A DNA stretch of 64,000 bases from Enterococcus moraviensis ATCC BAA-383 (GTDB lineage Bacteria; Bacillota; Bacilli; Lactobacillales; Enterococcaceae), in assembly GCF_000407445.1 (NCBI RefSeq), contig NZ_ASWB01000001.1, positions 496,001-560,000 of the forward strand. The letters are read 5' to 3'. Position 1 is the stretch's first letter; each line of letters opens with the position of its first letter. The translations under genes were made by a program, and so were the position numbers. Below, in pieces: positions 17,120 to 26,014 of the stretch. The notes under the pieces were generated by a model. It made no database searches, was not told the origin of the DNA, and saw only the letters and a list, made by a program, of their open reading frames with translations.

Positions 17120-18007
17120 TTATATTGTATTTTTTATAAAATTATTGCCTTGCACTAATTTTTCTGTTGCTTCTTCTTTAGATGTGTTCGTTAACAACAT
17201 CACGATAGCGAGTTTTACATTTTGATCTGCCTTAATAAAATAATTAGAAGCTGTTGAATAATCACAGTTTGTAGCTTCCATAATGATACGTTTTGAACGT
17301 TCTACTAATTTTTCATTTGTCGGTTTGACGTCCACCATCAAGTTATTGTAAACTTTGCCGATTCCGATCATTGAAATAGTAGATAACATATTTAGTATTA
17401 GCTTTTGAGCTGTTCCAGATTTCAAGCGTGTTGAGCCTGTCAAAAATTCCGGTCCTGCATCAACCTCGATTGGCATTTGTGCATATCGACTGATTTCTGC
17501 CTCTTTGTTGCATGAAATCGACGCTGTGGCTGCACCGATTGAATCAGCATAAACTAAACCACCAATAACATACGGTGTACGACCGCTTGCTGCAATTCCG
17601 ATTACAATATCTTTATCCGTCAAATTAAGCCCAACTAAATCTTGTTTTCCAAATTCTTGTGAATCTTCTGCACCCTCAACTGCTATTGTCATTGCTTTTT
17701 GGCCACCTGCAATCAACCCTTGAACCATTTCAGGTTCTACACCAAAAGTCGGGACACATTCTGCCGCATCTAAAACTCCTAAACGACCACTCGTTCCAGC
17801 TCCCATATAAATCAATCGGCCACCAGCATTAAAGGCGTTAATGATCGATTTTGTCACAGCTTCGATTTGTGGAAGTGCTTCTTTTACCGCTACTGCTACT
17901 TTTTGATCTTCTTGATTCATTTTTTCTAAAGCTTCTTTAACTGTTAGTTCATCCAAATTCATCGTATCTTGGTTTCGACGCTCTGTTGTTAATTTTTCTA
18001 GATTCAT
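17120..18007 (-). CDS. murQ: N-acetylmuramic acid 6-phosphate etherase
   Basis: The enzyme cleaves the D-lactyl ether of MurNAc 6-phosphate, giving GlcNAc 6-phosphate and D-lactate. The 295-residue protein has the SIS sugar-phosphate-binding region ([22 protein letters not shown]) with catalytic Glu83, and Glu114 in [11 protein letters not shown], both matching the E. coli MurQ numbering. The ATG at 18007 is preferred ([12 protein letters not shown] is the usual family start) over the in-frame reading to 18028. It begins 1 bp after the stop codon region of mupG, so the two are coupled. Confidence 0.95.
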   Translation of the reverse strand: MNLEKLTTERRNQDTMNLDELTVKEALEKMNQEDQKVAVAVKEALPQIEAVTKSIINAFNAGGRLIYMGAGTSGRLGVLDAAECVPTFGVEPEMVQGLIAGGQKAMTIAVEGAEDSQEFGKQDLVGLNLTDKDIVIGIAASGRTPYVIGGLVYADSIGAATASISCNKEAEISRYAQMPIEVDAGPEFLTGSTRLKSGTAQKLILNMLSTISMIGIGKVYNNLMVDVKPTNEKLVERSKRIIMEATNCDYSTASNYFIKADQNVKLAIVMLLTNTSKEEATEKLVQGNNFIKNTI

Positions 18008-18008
18008 A

Positions 18009-19073
18009 TTATAAAATTCCCTTCTCAATTAGCTTAAAATTTCTTCCTGCACCTATTAATTTTAATAATGAACAATCAGCAGGGACAACGTGTGCTACGA
18101 CGTTGATTTTCTGATTCTCTGGTAAATCTTTTTTGGTTACTTGTATTTCGCCCATATATCTACCGTAGTTAACATTATCGATTGTCACGCTTCCAATTTT
18201 CCGCTCCATTACAGTCTCTGGTTTAATTGTTTCAACTTTTTTAAAACGAGCCTGAGCACTTCGAATCACATCACGTGCCTCATCTTGACGGTTAATATGA
18301 TTTCCTAATATAAGTGGGTAGTAAGCACTCCCGTTATCGGCAACTTCTATAGGTAAAACCTGCTCATATTGATATGCTCTAAATTGATTTATTGTACGAC
18401 TAGAGAGTTTAGGATCTCCAATATAGATGCCATCGACCTGGAAATTTTCAGCCAAATCTAACGCCGCAAAAAATGGATTCTCATTACGATGCTTTTCAAG
18501 CGTCGGCAATCCTTCGTATAATGGCCCTCTTCGTTGCTCATTTCCTGGAACAAATGCAAATACTTTAAACCCTGATTGTTTTAACCAAGTATTTTTCTCA
18601 TTGAAAAAACGACTAGAAAGGCCTGTTTCAGGTCTCGGATAATAGTTATGCCATGCTTCAAAATTTCTAAAATCTGCATGGAAATTCTTTAATTCTTTCA
18701 CGTCATTCTCTGTAATCGTACTTGCATTCAAGCCAATTGTTAACTGCTTAGACGCCTCGGCTATTTCTTTATTTGAAATAGCATAATCCATCCTTAGCCC
18801 TGTTACACCTATAGCTAAAATCTCATCAAGTTGTTGAAAAGAAAATCCAGCACGCCTCAATGCCTCACCAGAAATATCTACCATTAACTTCATATTCATT
18901 TCTTGAGCAATTTGTCCAAGTTCTCTTAACCGTTTGGCATAAAGCGTTGCATCATCTTCTGGGATATGTAAGGAGGTAAATATCCCTTTGAAACCAACAT
19001 CGCGCATCATTTTAATATATGCTCGAGTGTCATTTGTCATTTCTTCACTTAAAAAAATCGAAATTCCATACAT
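18009..19073 (-). CDS. mupG: 6-phospho-N-acetylmuramidase, MupG family (DUF871)
   Basis: The 354-residue protein starts [15 protein letters not shown] and has the TIM-barrel part (to about residue 235; [35 protein letters not shown]) followed by a cyclophilin-like C-terminal domain, the DUF871 architecture. In Staphylococcus aureus MupG hydrolyses MurNAc-6P-GlcNAc inside the cell, and its operon order mupG-murQ-murP is the same as here. This suggests that the imported sugar is a disaccharide from the wall. It is the first gene of the operon, behind a promoter that overlaps a TTGAAAT/ATTTCAA palindrome. Confidence 0.9.
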   Translation of the reverse strand: MYGISIFLSEEMTNDTRAYIKMMRDVGFKGIFTSLHIPEDDATLYAKRLRELGQIAQEMNMKLMVDISGEALRRAGFSFQQLDEILAIGVTGLRMDYAISNKEIAEASKQLTIGLNASTITENDVKELKNFHADFRNFEAWHNYYPRPETGLSSRFFNEKNTWLKQSGFKVFAFVPGNEQRRGPLYEGLPTLEKHRNENPFFAALDLAENFQVDGIYIGDPKLSSRTINQFRAYQYEQVLPIEVADNGSAYYPLILGNHINRQDEARDVIRSAQARFKKVETIKPETVMERKIGSVTIDNVNYGRYMGEIQVTKKDLPENQKINVVAHVVPADCSLLKLIGAGRNFKLIEKGIL

Positions 19074-19089
19074 TTTGCATACCCCTTCC

Positions 19090-19130
19090 TAATCCGCTTT
19101 CATTATAACTTGTTTGAAATAAAATTTCAA
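19090..19130 (-). promoter_or_regulatory. mur operon promoter with overlapping operator and partial cre
   Basis: Minus strand: TTGAAA (19125-19130), 17 nt, TATAAT (19102-19107). The -35 is part of the palindrome TTGAAAT-AAA-TTTCAA type repeat at 19114-19130, a likely MurR site. Directly after the -10 the strand reads ATGAAAGCGGATTAG, matching most positions of the CcpA cre consensus, so catabolite repression is plausible (inference). Confidence 0.7.
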
Positions 19131-19155
19131 CTTAAACAATTATATTTTTTTAAAA

Positions 19156-19170
19156 TGAAATTTATTTTCA
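19156..19170. promoter_or_regulatory. Second MurR-like palindrome
   Basis: TGAAATTTATTTTCA forms TGAAA/TTTCA arms like the promoter-proximal palindrome at 19114-19130, about 41 bp away (roughly four helical turns), suited to cooperative binding. The assignment to MurR is inferred. Confidence 0.5.
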
Positions 19171-19183
19171 ATGATAAGCAGAG

Positions 19184-19222
19184 AAAAAGAGCGGAAAACA
19201 CATACTGTTTTCCACTCTTTTT
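19184..19222. terminator. Terminator between the EIIA gene and the mur operon
   Basis: Arms 19184-19199 and 19207-19222 pair over 16 bp with one mismatch (core GGAAAAC/GTTTTCC), bounded by A-run and T-run. It separates the EIIA transcript from the mur promoter. Confidence 0.85.
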
Positions 19223-19240
19223 ATTTTAGTACGTTTTAAT

Positions 19241-19732
19241 TTACGCTTTTGCAATACCGACTTCATCTCCAGCAGAAACGTTTCCTGTACGGCTAAGTTC
19301 AAAATCTTTCACAGCATCCATATTCGTAATCACGACAACCATATCGATTGCTTTTCCAGCAGATTTGATTGCCTCTAAATCAACTTTAGCAATTAATGTT
19401 CCTTGCGATACTTTTGTCCCCTCACTAACTTTTATGTCAAAAGGTTCTCCATTTAATTCAACTGTATCGATACCCATGTGAAGTAAAATCTCAAGTCCAT
19501 TTGCCATTTTCATTCCAACAGCGTGTTTTGTTTGAAAAACACTAAGCACTTCACCTGCAATAGGGGCATAAATTTCTCCCACCTCTGGAATTACAGCAAA
19601 GCCATCTCCCATCATCTTTTGCGAAAAAACTGGATCATTGACTTCACTGATGGGAATCAAATTACCTGTTGCTACAGCATATAACGTTTCATTTAATTGA
19701 ACTGGTTCTTTCTTTTTTAAAAATCCAAACAT
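19241..19732 (-). CDS. crr: PTS glucose-type EIIA component
   Basis: The 163-residue single-domain EIIA-Glc-like protein has VFQTKHAVGMK (His70) and LEILLHMGIDTV (phospho-accepting His85), equivalent to E. coli His75 and His90. It passes phosphate from HPr to EIIB domains that lack their own EIIA, such as the MurP next door. It has its own promoter (TTGTAA-N17-TATACT upstream) and terminator, so it may also serve other permeases. In Firmicutes such stand-alone EIIA proteins are common, and the Crr symbol is used by homology. Confidence 0.9.
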   Translation of the reverse strand: MFGFLKKKEPVQLNETLYAVATGNLIPISEVNDPVFSQKMMGDGFAVIPEVGEIYAPIAGEVLSVFQTKHAVGMKMANGLEILLHMGIDTVELNGEPFDIKVSEGTKVSQGTLIAKVDLEAIKSAGKAIDMVVVITNMDAVKDFELSRTGNVSAGDEVGIAKA

Positions 19733-19765
19733 TTGCTTTCTCCTCCAATTTTTAGGAATAGTAAT

Positions 19766-19794
19766 AGTATAGAAAATTCTCAGAATAATTACAA
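19766..19794 (-). promoter_or_regulatory. Promoter of the EIIA gene
   Basis: TTGTAA and TATACT on the minus strand are separated by 17 nt; the spacer holds the small palindrome ATTCTGAGAAT. Coordinates are accurate to a few bases. Confidence 0.6.
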
Positions 19795-19912
19795 CACTGA
19801 ATAGATAGGAATCTAAATTTTTCTAATACTCATGAAAAGTTTGTTGGTTTTTTAGAGCCGAAAAGGTATACTATTAATGATTTATTATTTTACGCTAGAA
19901 AGGATTGAACTT

Positions 19913-20743
19913 ATGCTTTTATCAAGTTTATGGAAAGCAATTATTCTAGGTATTATTGAAGGCGTAACCGAGTGGCTTCCAATCAGTAGTACTGGACATT
20001 TAATCTTAGTCGATGAATTTATTAAAATGAACCTCAGCAAAGATTTTATGACAATGTTCAATGTCGTGATACAGCTCGGTGCAATCATGGCAGTCGTCGT
20101 TCTTTATTTCCACAAGTTAAACCCCTTCTCACCTAAAAAAGATGAGACGGAAAAGAAAGATACATGGATCCTTTGGTCAAAAGTTGTTGTTGCTTGTGCT
20201 CCAGCTGCTATTATTGGAATACCATTAGATGACTGGTTAGATGCAAAATTCCATAACTTCTTTACCGTCGCACTGATGTTGATCATTTATGGGATTGCAT
20301 TTGTTGTCATTGAAAAAAGAAATCGCAATCGCAAGCCGAAATGTACAGATTTGAATAACTTTACGTATAAAGCTGCAGCGATCGTCGGTTTCTTCCAAGT
20401 CTTATCATTGATTCCTGGAACATCACGTTCTGGTGCTACAATTCTTGGGGCAATCATCATTGGGGCATCCCGTTTTGTTGCAACCGAATTTTCTTTCTTT
20501 CTTGGCATTCCTGTCATGTTCGGAGCAAGCTTTTTGAAAATCGGGAAATTCTTACTAAAAGGAAATACATTTGGATTTACGGAGACCATCATATTACTTA
20601 CAGGCTCGATTGTGGCGTTTGTTGTTTCAATCATTGTCATTAAATTCTTATTGAATTATCTAAAAAGAAATGATTTCACCGCTTTTGGATGGTACCGTAT
20701 TGTTCTAGGTGTTCTTCTGATTAGTTATTGGCTATTTTCATAA
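19913..20743 (+). CDS. uppP: Undecaprenyl-diphosphatase
   Basis: This integral membrane enzyme recycles undecaprenyl pyrophosphate to the monophosphate carrier for wall synthesis and gives background bacitracin resistance. The 276-residue protein has the BacA motifs [17 protein letters not shown] near the start and [14 protein letters not shown] in the second half, with about eight helices. The ATG at 19913 follows AAAGGA; the longer reading to 19877 has no ribosome site. A TTGGTT-N17-TATACT promoter lies just upstream. Confidence 0.96.
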   Translation: MLLSSLWKAIILGIIEGVTEWLPISSTGHLILVDEFIKMNLSKDFMTMFNVVIQLGAIMAVVVLYFHKLNPFSPKKDETEKKDTWILWSKVVVACAPAAIIGIPLDDWLDAKFHNFFTVALMLIIYGIAFVVIEKRNRNRKPKCTDLNNFTYKAAAIVGFFQVLSLIPGTSRSGATILGAIIIGASRFVATEFSFFLGIPVMFGASFLKIGKFLLKGNTFGFTETIILLTGSIVAFVVSIIVIKFLLNYLKRNDFTAFGWYRIVLGVLLISYWLFS

Positions 20744-20751
20744 AGAGTATT

Positions 20752-20777
20752 AAGACCGATTAAATCGGTCTTTTTTT
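20752..20777 (+). terminator. uppP terminator
   Basis: AAGACCGATT (20752-20761) and AATCGGTCTT (20763-20772) are followed by seven T. Confidence 0.85.
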
Positions 20778-20800
20778 ATTGGAAAAAGACTCTTTCAAAT

Positions 20801-20815
20801 TGATAATGATTATCA
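20801..20815. promoter_or_regulatory. Perfect Fur box (7-1-7)
   Basis: TGATAATGATTATCA matches the Bacillus Fur consensus TGATAATNATTATCA at every position. It lies about 150 bp before the P1B ATPase gene. Confidence 0.75.
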
Positions 20816-20882
20816 CTATTAATTAGAATTATTATCTTTTTAAAAAAACTAAAACACCTTTAAATAAAGGTTAAAAACTAAT

Positions 20883-20897
20883 TGATAACCACTATCA
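20883..20897. promoter_or_regulatory. Second, imperfect Fur-type box
   Basis: TGATAACCACTATCA is symmetric in its outer arms and close to the 7-1-7 Fur consensus. It is 82 bp downstream of the perfect box and nearer to the ATPase start, where it could overlap the promoter. Confidence 0.55.
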
Positions 20898-20967
20898 TTC
20901 TCATTTAGGTTATTCTGTTATCATTTAGAATTCATTTATGCTATGCTCTTTATGAGGAGTGATCACA

Positions 20968-22881
20968 ATGAAACTTTCAGAAGAAAAAAAGGCTCTACTA
21001 TCCACAATTTTATGTTTGATATTTATGATCAGTGGATTTATCTTGGAAAAATCTGGTAGCACATTTTACCCACTAAATTTTGCGTTGGCAATTGTTTTTG
21101 GTGGCTTTAAACAAACAAAAGAAGGAATCCTTGATACGGTTCAAAACAAACACCTAAACGTAGATTTACTTATGGCTTTGGCTGCCTTGGGCGCTTGTAT
21201 CATCGGAAATTGGTTTGAAGGTGCAATGCTAACGTTCATCTTCTGCCTTAGCGGTGCATTGGAAGAATACACAACAAATAAAAGTAAAAAAGAGATTTCG
21301 AGTTTAATGAAGTTACAACCCGAAACAGCCTTAGTCCTTAATGAGTTTGGTCAGACCGCTGAAGTAGCTGTATCCGATTTACAGATTGGTGATTTACTTC
21401 TTGTTCCTAAAGGAGCCCGTATTCCTATCGACGGAATCTTAACCAAAGGTGCTTCAACGATTGATGAGGCAGCGATCACAGGAGAATCAGTCCCAGTCGA
21501 AAAAGGAATCAAAGATGAGCTGTTTGGCGGAACGATCAATTTAGGTGAGGCAATTACGCTAACTGTTAGTAAAAAAAGCGAAGACACGTTATTTGCGAAA
21601 ATAATTCGATTAGTTGATGAAGCCCAAAATACGCCTTCACAAACAGCAAGTTTCATTGAAAAACTTGAAAACAGCTATGTAAAAATCGTCTTGATCGCTA
21701 TCCCGTTAATGATTTTTGTTCCTTTTTTATTTTTAGGTTGGTCATGGCATGAAAGCTTTTATAGAGGAATGGTCTTACTTGTTGTGGCTTCACCATGCGC
21801 ACTAGTCGCCTCTGCCACACCAGCAACATTAGCGGCTATATCAAACGGTGCAAGAAATGGCGTCTTATTCAAAGGTGGAATCTATTTAGAAAATTTAGCT
21901 TCCCTTAATGCGATTGCATTTGACAAAACGGGTACCTTAACACGGGGTGTTCCTGTTGTCACCGATGCTGTATTCTTAAAAAATAAACAAGAAAGTTTGA
22001 ACATTCTGTTAGCTATGGAAAGAAACTCAACCCATCCATTAGCACAAGCTATTCTTAAACGATTTGAAAATGAAACAACGAATCTTTATAACGAAATTGA
22101 AGTGAACAATATTACTGGTTTTGGAATGGAGACAATCGTTCAATCTTCTACTTGGAGAGTCGGTAAAAGTTCTTTTGGCGAGCAAGCGATAATAAACGAA
22201 GACATTCTAAAGCAAGTCGAACAATTGCAAAACGATGGAAAAACGGTTATTTATCTCTTTCAAGATCAAGAAATCGTTGCCTATTTTGCTCTGTTAGATA
22301 TTCCTAAACCAGAAGCAAAAAAAGTAATCAGCTATTTTAAGCAAGCGGGAATCCATACCACAATGATTACAGGAGATCATGAAAAAACAGCTTCTGCAAT
22401 TGCTACTGAACTTGAAGTCGATGAGATTTATGCAAATTGTTTGCCTGAAGATAAGACCACACTAATCAAAAAACAAAAAGAACGATATGGCGTTAATGCA
22501 ATGGTCGGTGATGGGATAAATGATGCGCCTGCTCTGGCCAATGCAGCAATTGGTGTCGCTATGGGGCAGGGAACGGATATCGCTATGGACGTAGCAGATA
22601 TGGTTTTAATGAAAAATGATTTGGAAAAACTTCAAATGAGTCACTTACTTTCAAAAAAATTAAAACGAATCGTTACTCAAAATATTGTCTTTTCAGCTGG
22701 AGTCATCCTTCTTTTGGTATTCTCTAATTTCTTTCAAATTATTAATTTACCACTGGGTGTGATTGGCCATGAAGGCAGTACGATCTTGGTTATTTTAAAC
22801 GGATTAAGAATGTTAAAAACGATTCCCACTGAAACAAAGTCAATAAAAAAATACCAAATACAAACAACGAAATTGGTTTAA
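20968..22881 (+). CDS. P1B-4-type metal-transporting ATPase, probable Fe(II) exporter (FrvA/PfeT-like)
   Basis: The 637-residue heavy-metal P-type ATPase has no N-terminal HMA domain. Visible motifs are TGES (actuator), SPC in the membrane (275-277), phosphorylated Asp319 in DKTGTLTRG, the HP dipeptide in STHPLA, GDGINDAPAL, and HEGST in the last helix (about 601-605). SPC plus HEGST without a metal-binding tail marks the P1B-4 group, which includes Listeria FrvA and Bacillus PfeT, Fe(II) exporters under Fur/PerR. The perfect Fur box upstream supports iron rather than zinc or cobalt. The start at 20968 has GGAG upstream. Zn/Co export remains possible. Confidence 0.85.
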   Translation: MKLSEEKKALLSTILCLIFMISGFILEKSGSTFYPLNFALAIVFGGFKQTKEGILDTVQNKHLNVDLLMALAALGACIIGNWFEGAMLTFIFCLSGALEEYTTNKSKKEISSLMKLQPETALVLNEFGQTAEVAVSDLQIGDLLLVPKGARIPIDGILTKGASTIDEAAITGESVPVEKGIKDELFGGTINLGEAITLTVSKKSEDTLFAKIIRLVDEAQNTPSQTASFIEKLENSYVKIVLIAIPLMIFVPFLFLGWSWHESFYRGMVLLVVASPCALVASATPATLAAISNGARNGVLFKGGIYLENLASLNAIAFDKTGTLTRGVPVVTDAVFLKNKQESLNILLAMERNSTHPLAQAILKRFENETTNLYNEIEVNNITGFGMETIVQSSTWRVGKSSFGEQAIINEDILKQVEQLQNDGKTVIYLFQDQEIVAYFALLDIPKPEAKKVISYFKQAGIHTTMITGDHEKTASAIATELEVDEIYANCLPEDKTTLIKKQKERYGVNAMVGDGINDAPALANAAIGVAMGQGTDIAMDVADMVLMKNDLEKLQMSHLLSKKLKRIVTQNIVFSAGVILLLVFSNFFQIINLPLGVIGHEGSTILVILNGLRMLKTIPTETKSIKKYQIQTTKLV

Positions 22882-22887
22882 ATTTTA

Positions 22888-22927
22888 AAAGGCCGAAATA
22901 ACGCAATCCGTTATCTCAGCCTTTTTT
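22888..22927. terminator. Bidirectional terminator
   Basis: AAAGGC-GA-ATAACG and its complement (22888-22903 and 22909-22924) form a 16-bp stem with two mismatches, then T-runs. It lies between the convergent ATPase and HD hydrolase genes. Confidence 0.8.
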
Positions 22928-22928
22928 A

Positions 22929-23570
22929 CTATTGATCCCATTCGTCTAAAAACTCTTCCAAAAATGATTCCAAAAACCGTTGACGTTTGTTCCCAATTTG
23001 CTTCGCATATTCTGTATTTAAATACTCGTTCAACAAAAGAATTTTCTCGTAAAAATGATTAAAAACGGTACTTTCTTCACGATATTCAGCCTTTGATTTC
23101 AACGTTCTAGGCTTAATATTGGGATCATAAATCAGATTTCCTTTATACCCACCATAATAAATCGTCCGCGTAATCCCAACTGCTCCCATTGCATCTAATC
23201 GATCCGCATCTTGTACAATTTGACCTTCTAGTGTAAGTTTTTCTGCCGTTCCATTTAGTTGCTGACTAAATGACAGATTCTTGATAATATGCATGATTTG
23301 TTGCATTTGTTCAGAAGAAACAGCGATTCCAAGAAGGAATTCTTCTAATTGTTTATAAGCTTCTTGTGAATCAGCAACTAATTTGTCGTCCACCGTATCA
23401 TGTAGATACGCCGCTGCAGTAACAATAAAGAAATCACAGTCTTCGGTTTCTGCTATTTTTTGCGCTAACCGTACAACTCTATTAATGTGATCCATACCAT
23501 GGCCTGTTTGATCTTGTTTCATAATAGATTGGGTAAATTGTTCAATTGCTATTACTTTCTCATTATCCAT
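22929..23570 (-). CDS. HD-domain phosphohydrolase
   Basis: The 213-residue HD superfamily protein has a first histidine in GHGMDHINRVVRLA, the HD dyad in AAYLHDTVDDK and the distal aspartate in QDADRLDAMGAVGI. It is of the YpgQ/YedJ-like type, probably acting on nucleotides, but the substrate is unknown. GGAGG lies 6 nt before the ATG at 23570; the reading to 23591 lacks one. The gene is monocistronic, followed by the terminator shared with the ATPase. Confidence 0.87.
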   Translation of the reverse strand: MDNEKVIAIEQFTQSIMKQDQTGHGMDHINRVVRLAQKIAETEDCDFFIVTAAAYLHDTVDDKLVADSQEAYKQLEEFLLGIAVSSEQMQQIMHIIKNLSFSQQLNGTAEKLTLEGQIVQDADRLDAMGAVGITRTIYYGGYKGNLIYDPNIKPRTLKSKAEYREESTVFNHFYEKILLLNEYLNTEYAKQIGNKRQRFLESFLEEFLDEWDQ

Positions 23571-23596
23571 CTTAATCCTCCAAATCAACAATGAAT

Positions 23597-23715
23597 GAGG
23601 TTGGGACAGGAGTGATTAACCCCGAGAAATAAGAAGGGGTTGCTTCTGCTCCCACCGTTTATTCGGATACGATGAGCCTGAAACATAACTTTTTGAGTTA
23701 TGTCCCAGGCTCATT
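23597..23715. repeat. Intergenic two-hairpin element, dispersed-repeat-like
   Basis: Between the HD gene and the phosphate-transport genes are two adjacent hairpins. One runs from GAGGTTGGGACAGGAG to CTCCCACC with an inner CCCC/GGGG stem (23597-23657). The other is ATGAGCCTGAAACATAACT with AGTTATGTCCCAGGCTCAT (23672-23715). The minus strand sequence GACATAACTC..., then CCGAATAAACG, recurs in the element at 51686-51733, and a similar hairpin lies at 42226-42267. I read this as one copy of a small dispersed intergenic repeat. It lacks a U-run and is not an obvious terminator, although it ends the pit operon. Confidence 0.65.
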
Positions 23716-23734
23716 CTATATAGTTAAAGCACTA

Positions 23735-24358
23735 TTAACTATTTTTTATTACGAGACCACCAATCACATCAACGACAGATTCACTCGCATTTAATAATTC
23801 TTCTAATTGATCATATACGTTTTTCCAACGTACAACCTCAATTGGGTTTTGCTCATTTGTAAAAAGATCCTTCAAAGCATCACTATATAATTTGTCTGCT
23901 TTTCCTTCGATCTCACTTACCTCATCGATCATTGCATGTAAGGTTTTTGAATTTTTGAATTTTGCAAATTCCTTTGTTGCAGTTAAGACGCCCGCTGTAG
24001 CTTCTACTCCATACGTAATAAAAACTAAAGCATTTTCTTTTAACTCTTTTACAACTAAACTACTTAATAAGTACGAAATGCTATTGATCGTATCTAAAAC
24101 ATCATCCAAACGCTGTGTAATTTCAACAATGTCTTCTCTATCAATAGGTGTAATAAAAGAGACATACAATTCACTCATGATTTTTTGAACGATTTGATCC
24201 CCTTCACGCTCTAATTCGTGAATTTTTTGTGCTTCATTTTCTAACTTTTCAAGTGAATAGTCCACCGTGATCATTTCCAATAGTTCTGCCGCTTGATGAG
24301 CGTTTTTTGCTAAATGCTCCAATTCACCAAAATAGTCAAATTGCTTTTTTCTAGCCAT
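23735..24358 (-). CDS. DUF47-family phosphate transport accessory protein
   Basis: The 207-residue, mostly alpha-helical protein is PhoU-like (DUF47): ELEREGDQIVQKIMSELYVSFITPIDREDIVEITQRLDDVLD contains the acidic metal-binding pattern of this family. It lies 12 bp after the PiT transporter gene on the same transcript. DUF47 proteins are thought to control PiT-type phosphate uptake. No signal peptide or membrane segment is visible, so it is cytoplasmic. Confidence 0.92.
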   Translation of the reverse strand: MARKKQFDYFGELEHLAKNAHQAAELLEMITVDYSLEKLENEAQKIHELEREGDQIVQKIMSELYVSFITPIDREDIVEITQRLDDVLDTINSISYLLSSLVVKELKENALVFITYGVEATAGVLTATKEFAKFKNSKTLHAMIDEVSEIEGKADKLYSDALKDLFTNEQNPIEVVRWKNVYDQLEELLNASESVVDVIGGLVIKNS

Positions 24359-24370
24359 TTTATTCTCTCC

Positions 24371-25384
24371 TTAAAATAGTGCTATAAATAATTTTGCCAT
24401 AACAAAGGCAATGATCCCGCAACCCGGAAACGTTAATATCCAAGCAATGAGCATTTCTTTTACGATCCGCCAATCAACACTTGATACTCGTTTAGAAGCA
24501 CCCACACCCATAATTGCAGTCGTTTTTGTATGAGTAGTAGAAACTGGGATCCCAAAGATAGATGCTGCAAACAAGCAAACTGCTGTACTTAAATCAGCTG
24601 CAAATCCTTGATAGCGTTCCAATTTTACCATATCCATCCCAACAGATTTAATGATTCTCATCCCACCAACTGATGTACCGAATCCCATCGTCACAGAACA
24701 CAAAACCATTACCCAGATTGGAATAATAAACCCTGAACCTGATTTTTCAGCTAAATTATTATAATAAAGTCCTAACATGAATACGCCCATAAACTTTTGA
24801 CCATCCTGAGCACCATGTAAGAAGGCATTCGCAGCTGCACCAAATGCTTGCCCATAAGTAAAGACTTTATTTGCGGTTCTTCTAGCGACTCCTCTGAAAA
24901 GGATTACAATAAGCTTCGTAACAAGGTAGCCGCCACCAAATCCCATTACTGTGGAGACAACTAACCCAACAAGTACTTTCCCCCATTCAGAACCATTGAC
25001 TGCACCAATTCCTCCTAAAGCCATTGCGGAACCAGTTAAACCAGCTATCAGCGCATGACTCTCACTCGTTGGAATACCGAAATACCACGCTGCCACAGAC
25101 CAAACAACAATCGAAAATAAAGAAGCTGCTAAAGCAACCTGAGATGCATTGCCTTGTGCATCAAAACTTACGATGTTACTGATCGTTTCAGCTACCTGTG
25201 CATTAAAGTACGTCATCACTAACGCACCTAAGAAATTCATTACAACAGCCATCCAAATCGCAACATTGGGTTTTAAAACGCGCGTTGAGACAGCGGTTGC
25301 AATTGCATTTGGCGCATCTGTCCATCCATTGACAAAAATAACGCCCATTACAAGTGTAACCGTTACAATTAGAGCAATATTCAC
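24371..25384 (-). CDS. pit: PiT-family inorganic phosphate transporter
   Basis: The 337-residue membrane protein has two homologous halves, each with a GxxxNDxxN-like signature (here NGWTDAPNAIATAVSTR and FLHGAQDGQKFMGVF) and TSESHALIAGLTGSA / STTHTKTTAIMGVG, and about ten helices. It should carry metal-phosphate by cation symport at low affinity. In both signatures the second position reads D, with A or G replacing the usual N in places, common in Firmicutes PiT proteins. It is first in a two-gene operon with the DUF47 partner and diverges from rpsT. Confidence 0.92.
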   Translation of the reverse strand: MNIALIVTVTLVMGVIFVNGWTDAPNAIATAVSTRVLKPNVAIWMAVVMNFLGALVMTYFNAQVAETISNIVSFDAQGNASQVALAASLFSIVVWSVAAWYFGIPTSESHALIAGLTGSAMALGGIGAVNGSEWGKVLVGLVVSTVMGFGGGYLVTKLIVILFRGVARRTANKVFTYGQAFGAAANAFLHGAQDGQKFMGVFMLGLYYNNLAEKSGSGFIIPIWVMVLCSVTMGFGTSVGGMRIIKSVGMDMVKLERYQGFAADLSTAVCLFAASIFGIPVSTTHTKTTAIMGVGASKRVSSVDWRIVKEMLIAWILTFPGCGIIAFVMAKLFIALF

Positions 25385-25534
25385 ATTGACACCACCATTT
25401 CATTTTTCCCCTGTTATGATAGCATATTTTTTATAAAATGTATCTATTTTTTCTATCAAAGTTAAATTCAAATTGATTTTTGCATGTTAAAATCAATAAT
25501 TTTACTGTTAAGGAAAAAAACTTGTCATCTTTTA

Positions 25535-25563
25535 TTGCAATGCCTGTGTGGATTAGGTATAAT
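25535..25563 (+). promoter_or_regulatory. rpsT promoter
   Basis: TTGCAA (25535-25540), 17 nt, TATAAT (25558-25563). The predicted leader is about 58 nt. Confidence 0.8.
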
Positions 25564-25627
25564 GATTAGTGTTGAATTACATATGGAATTTCCTGTGTAA
25601 GACCTTAATTTATCGGAGGTGAAAGAA

Positions 25628-25882
25628 ATGCCAAATATTGAATCTGCAATTAAACGTGTACGTACTAACGCTAATAAGAATGCTCAAAATTCATCTCAAA
25701 AAAATGCAATGCGTACAGCAATCAAAAAATTTGAAGATGCTGTAGCTGCTGGTGCTGACAACGTTGATGCGTTATATACAGAAGCTATTAAAGCTGTTGA
25801 TATGGCTGAAACAAAAGGATTAATCCATAAAAACAAAGCAGGCCGTGATAAATCACGTCTAAGCAAAAAATTAGCAAAATAA
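25628..25882 (+). CDS. rpsT: 30S ribosomal protein S20
   Basis: The 84-residue basic, helical protein [21 protein letters not shown], with [11 protein letters not shown] and a C-terminal [18 protein letters not shown], is S20, which binds the 5' domain of 16S rRNA. The ATG at 25628 follows GGAGG by 8 nt; the GTG at 25619 overlaps that site. It is monocistronic with its own promoter and terminator, near holA as in many Firmicutes. Confidence 0.98.
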   Translation: MPNIESAIKRVRTNANKNAQNSSQKNAMRTAIKKFEDAVAAGADNVDALYTEAIKAVDMAETKGLIHKNKAGRDKSRLSKKLAK

Positions 25883-25890
25883 TGATTTTT

Positions 25891-25920
25891 AGAAGTTGAC
25901 ATTCATGTTAGCTTCTTTTT
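25891..25920 (+). terminator. rpsT terminator
   Basis: AGAAGTTGACAT and ATGTTAGCTTCT pair over 12 bp with wobbles, then a T-run. Confidence 0.8.
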
Positions 25921-25940
25921 TATTTTTATTTTGTAAAAAA

Positions 25941-25974
25941 GTGCGAAATAGGCTCAAAAAGCTTTATCTCGCAC
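25941..25974 (-). terminator. Terminator of the comEB-comEC-holA operon
   Basis: GTGCGAAATA (25941-25950) pairs with TATCTCGCAC (25965-25974) with one mismatch; on the minus strand TTTTTT follows. Confidence 0.8.
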
Positions 25975-26014
25975 TGACTATTTGTATTCGATTTGTCAAA
26001 CTAACCTAACTCAA

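Noticed and set aside
20801-20815. Zur box
   Set aside because: The centre and arms match TGATAATNATTATCA (Fur) rather than the TCGTAATNATTACGA form of Zur.
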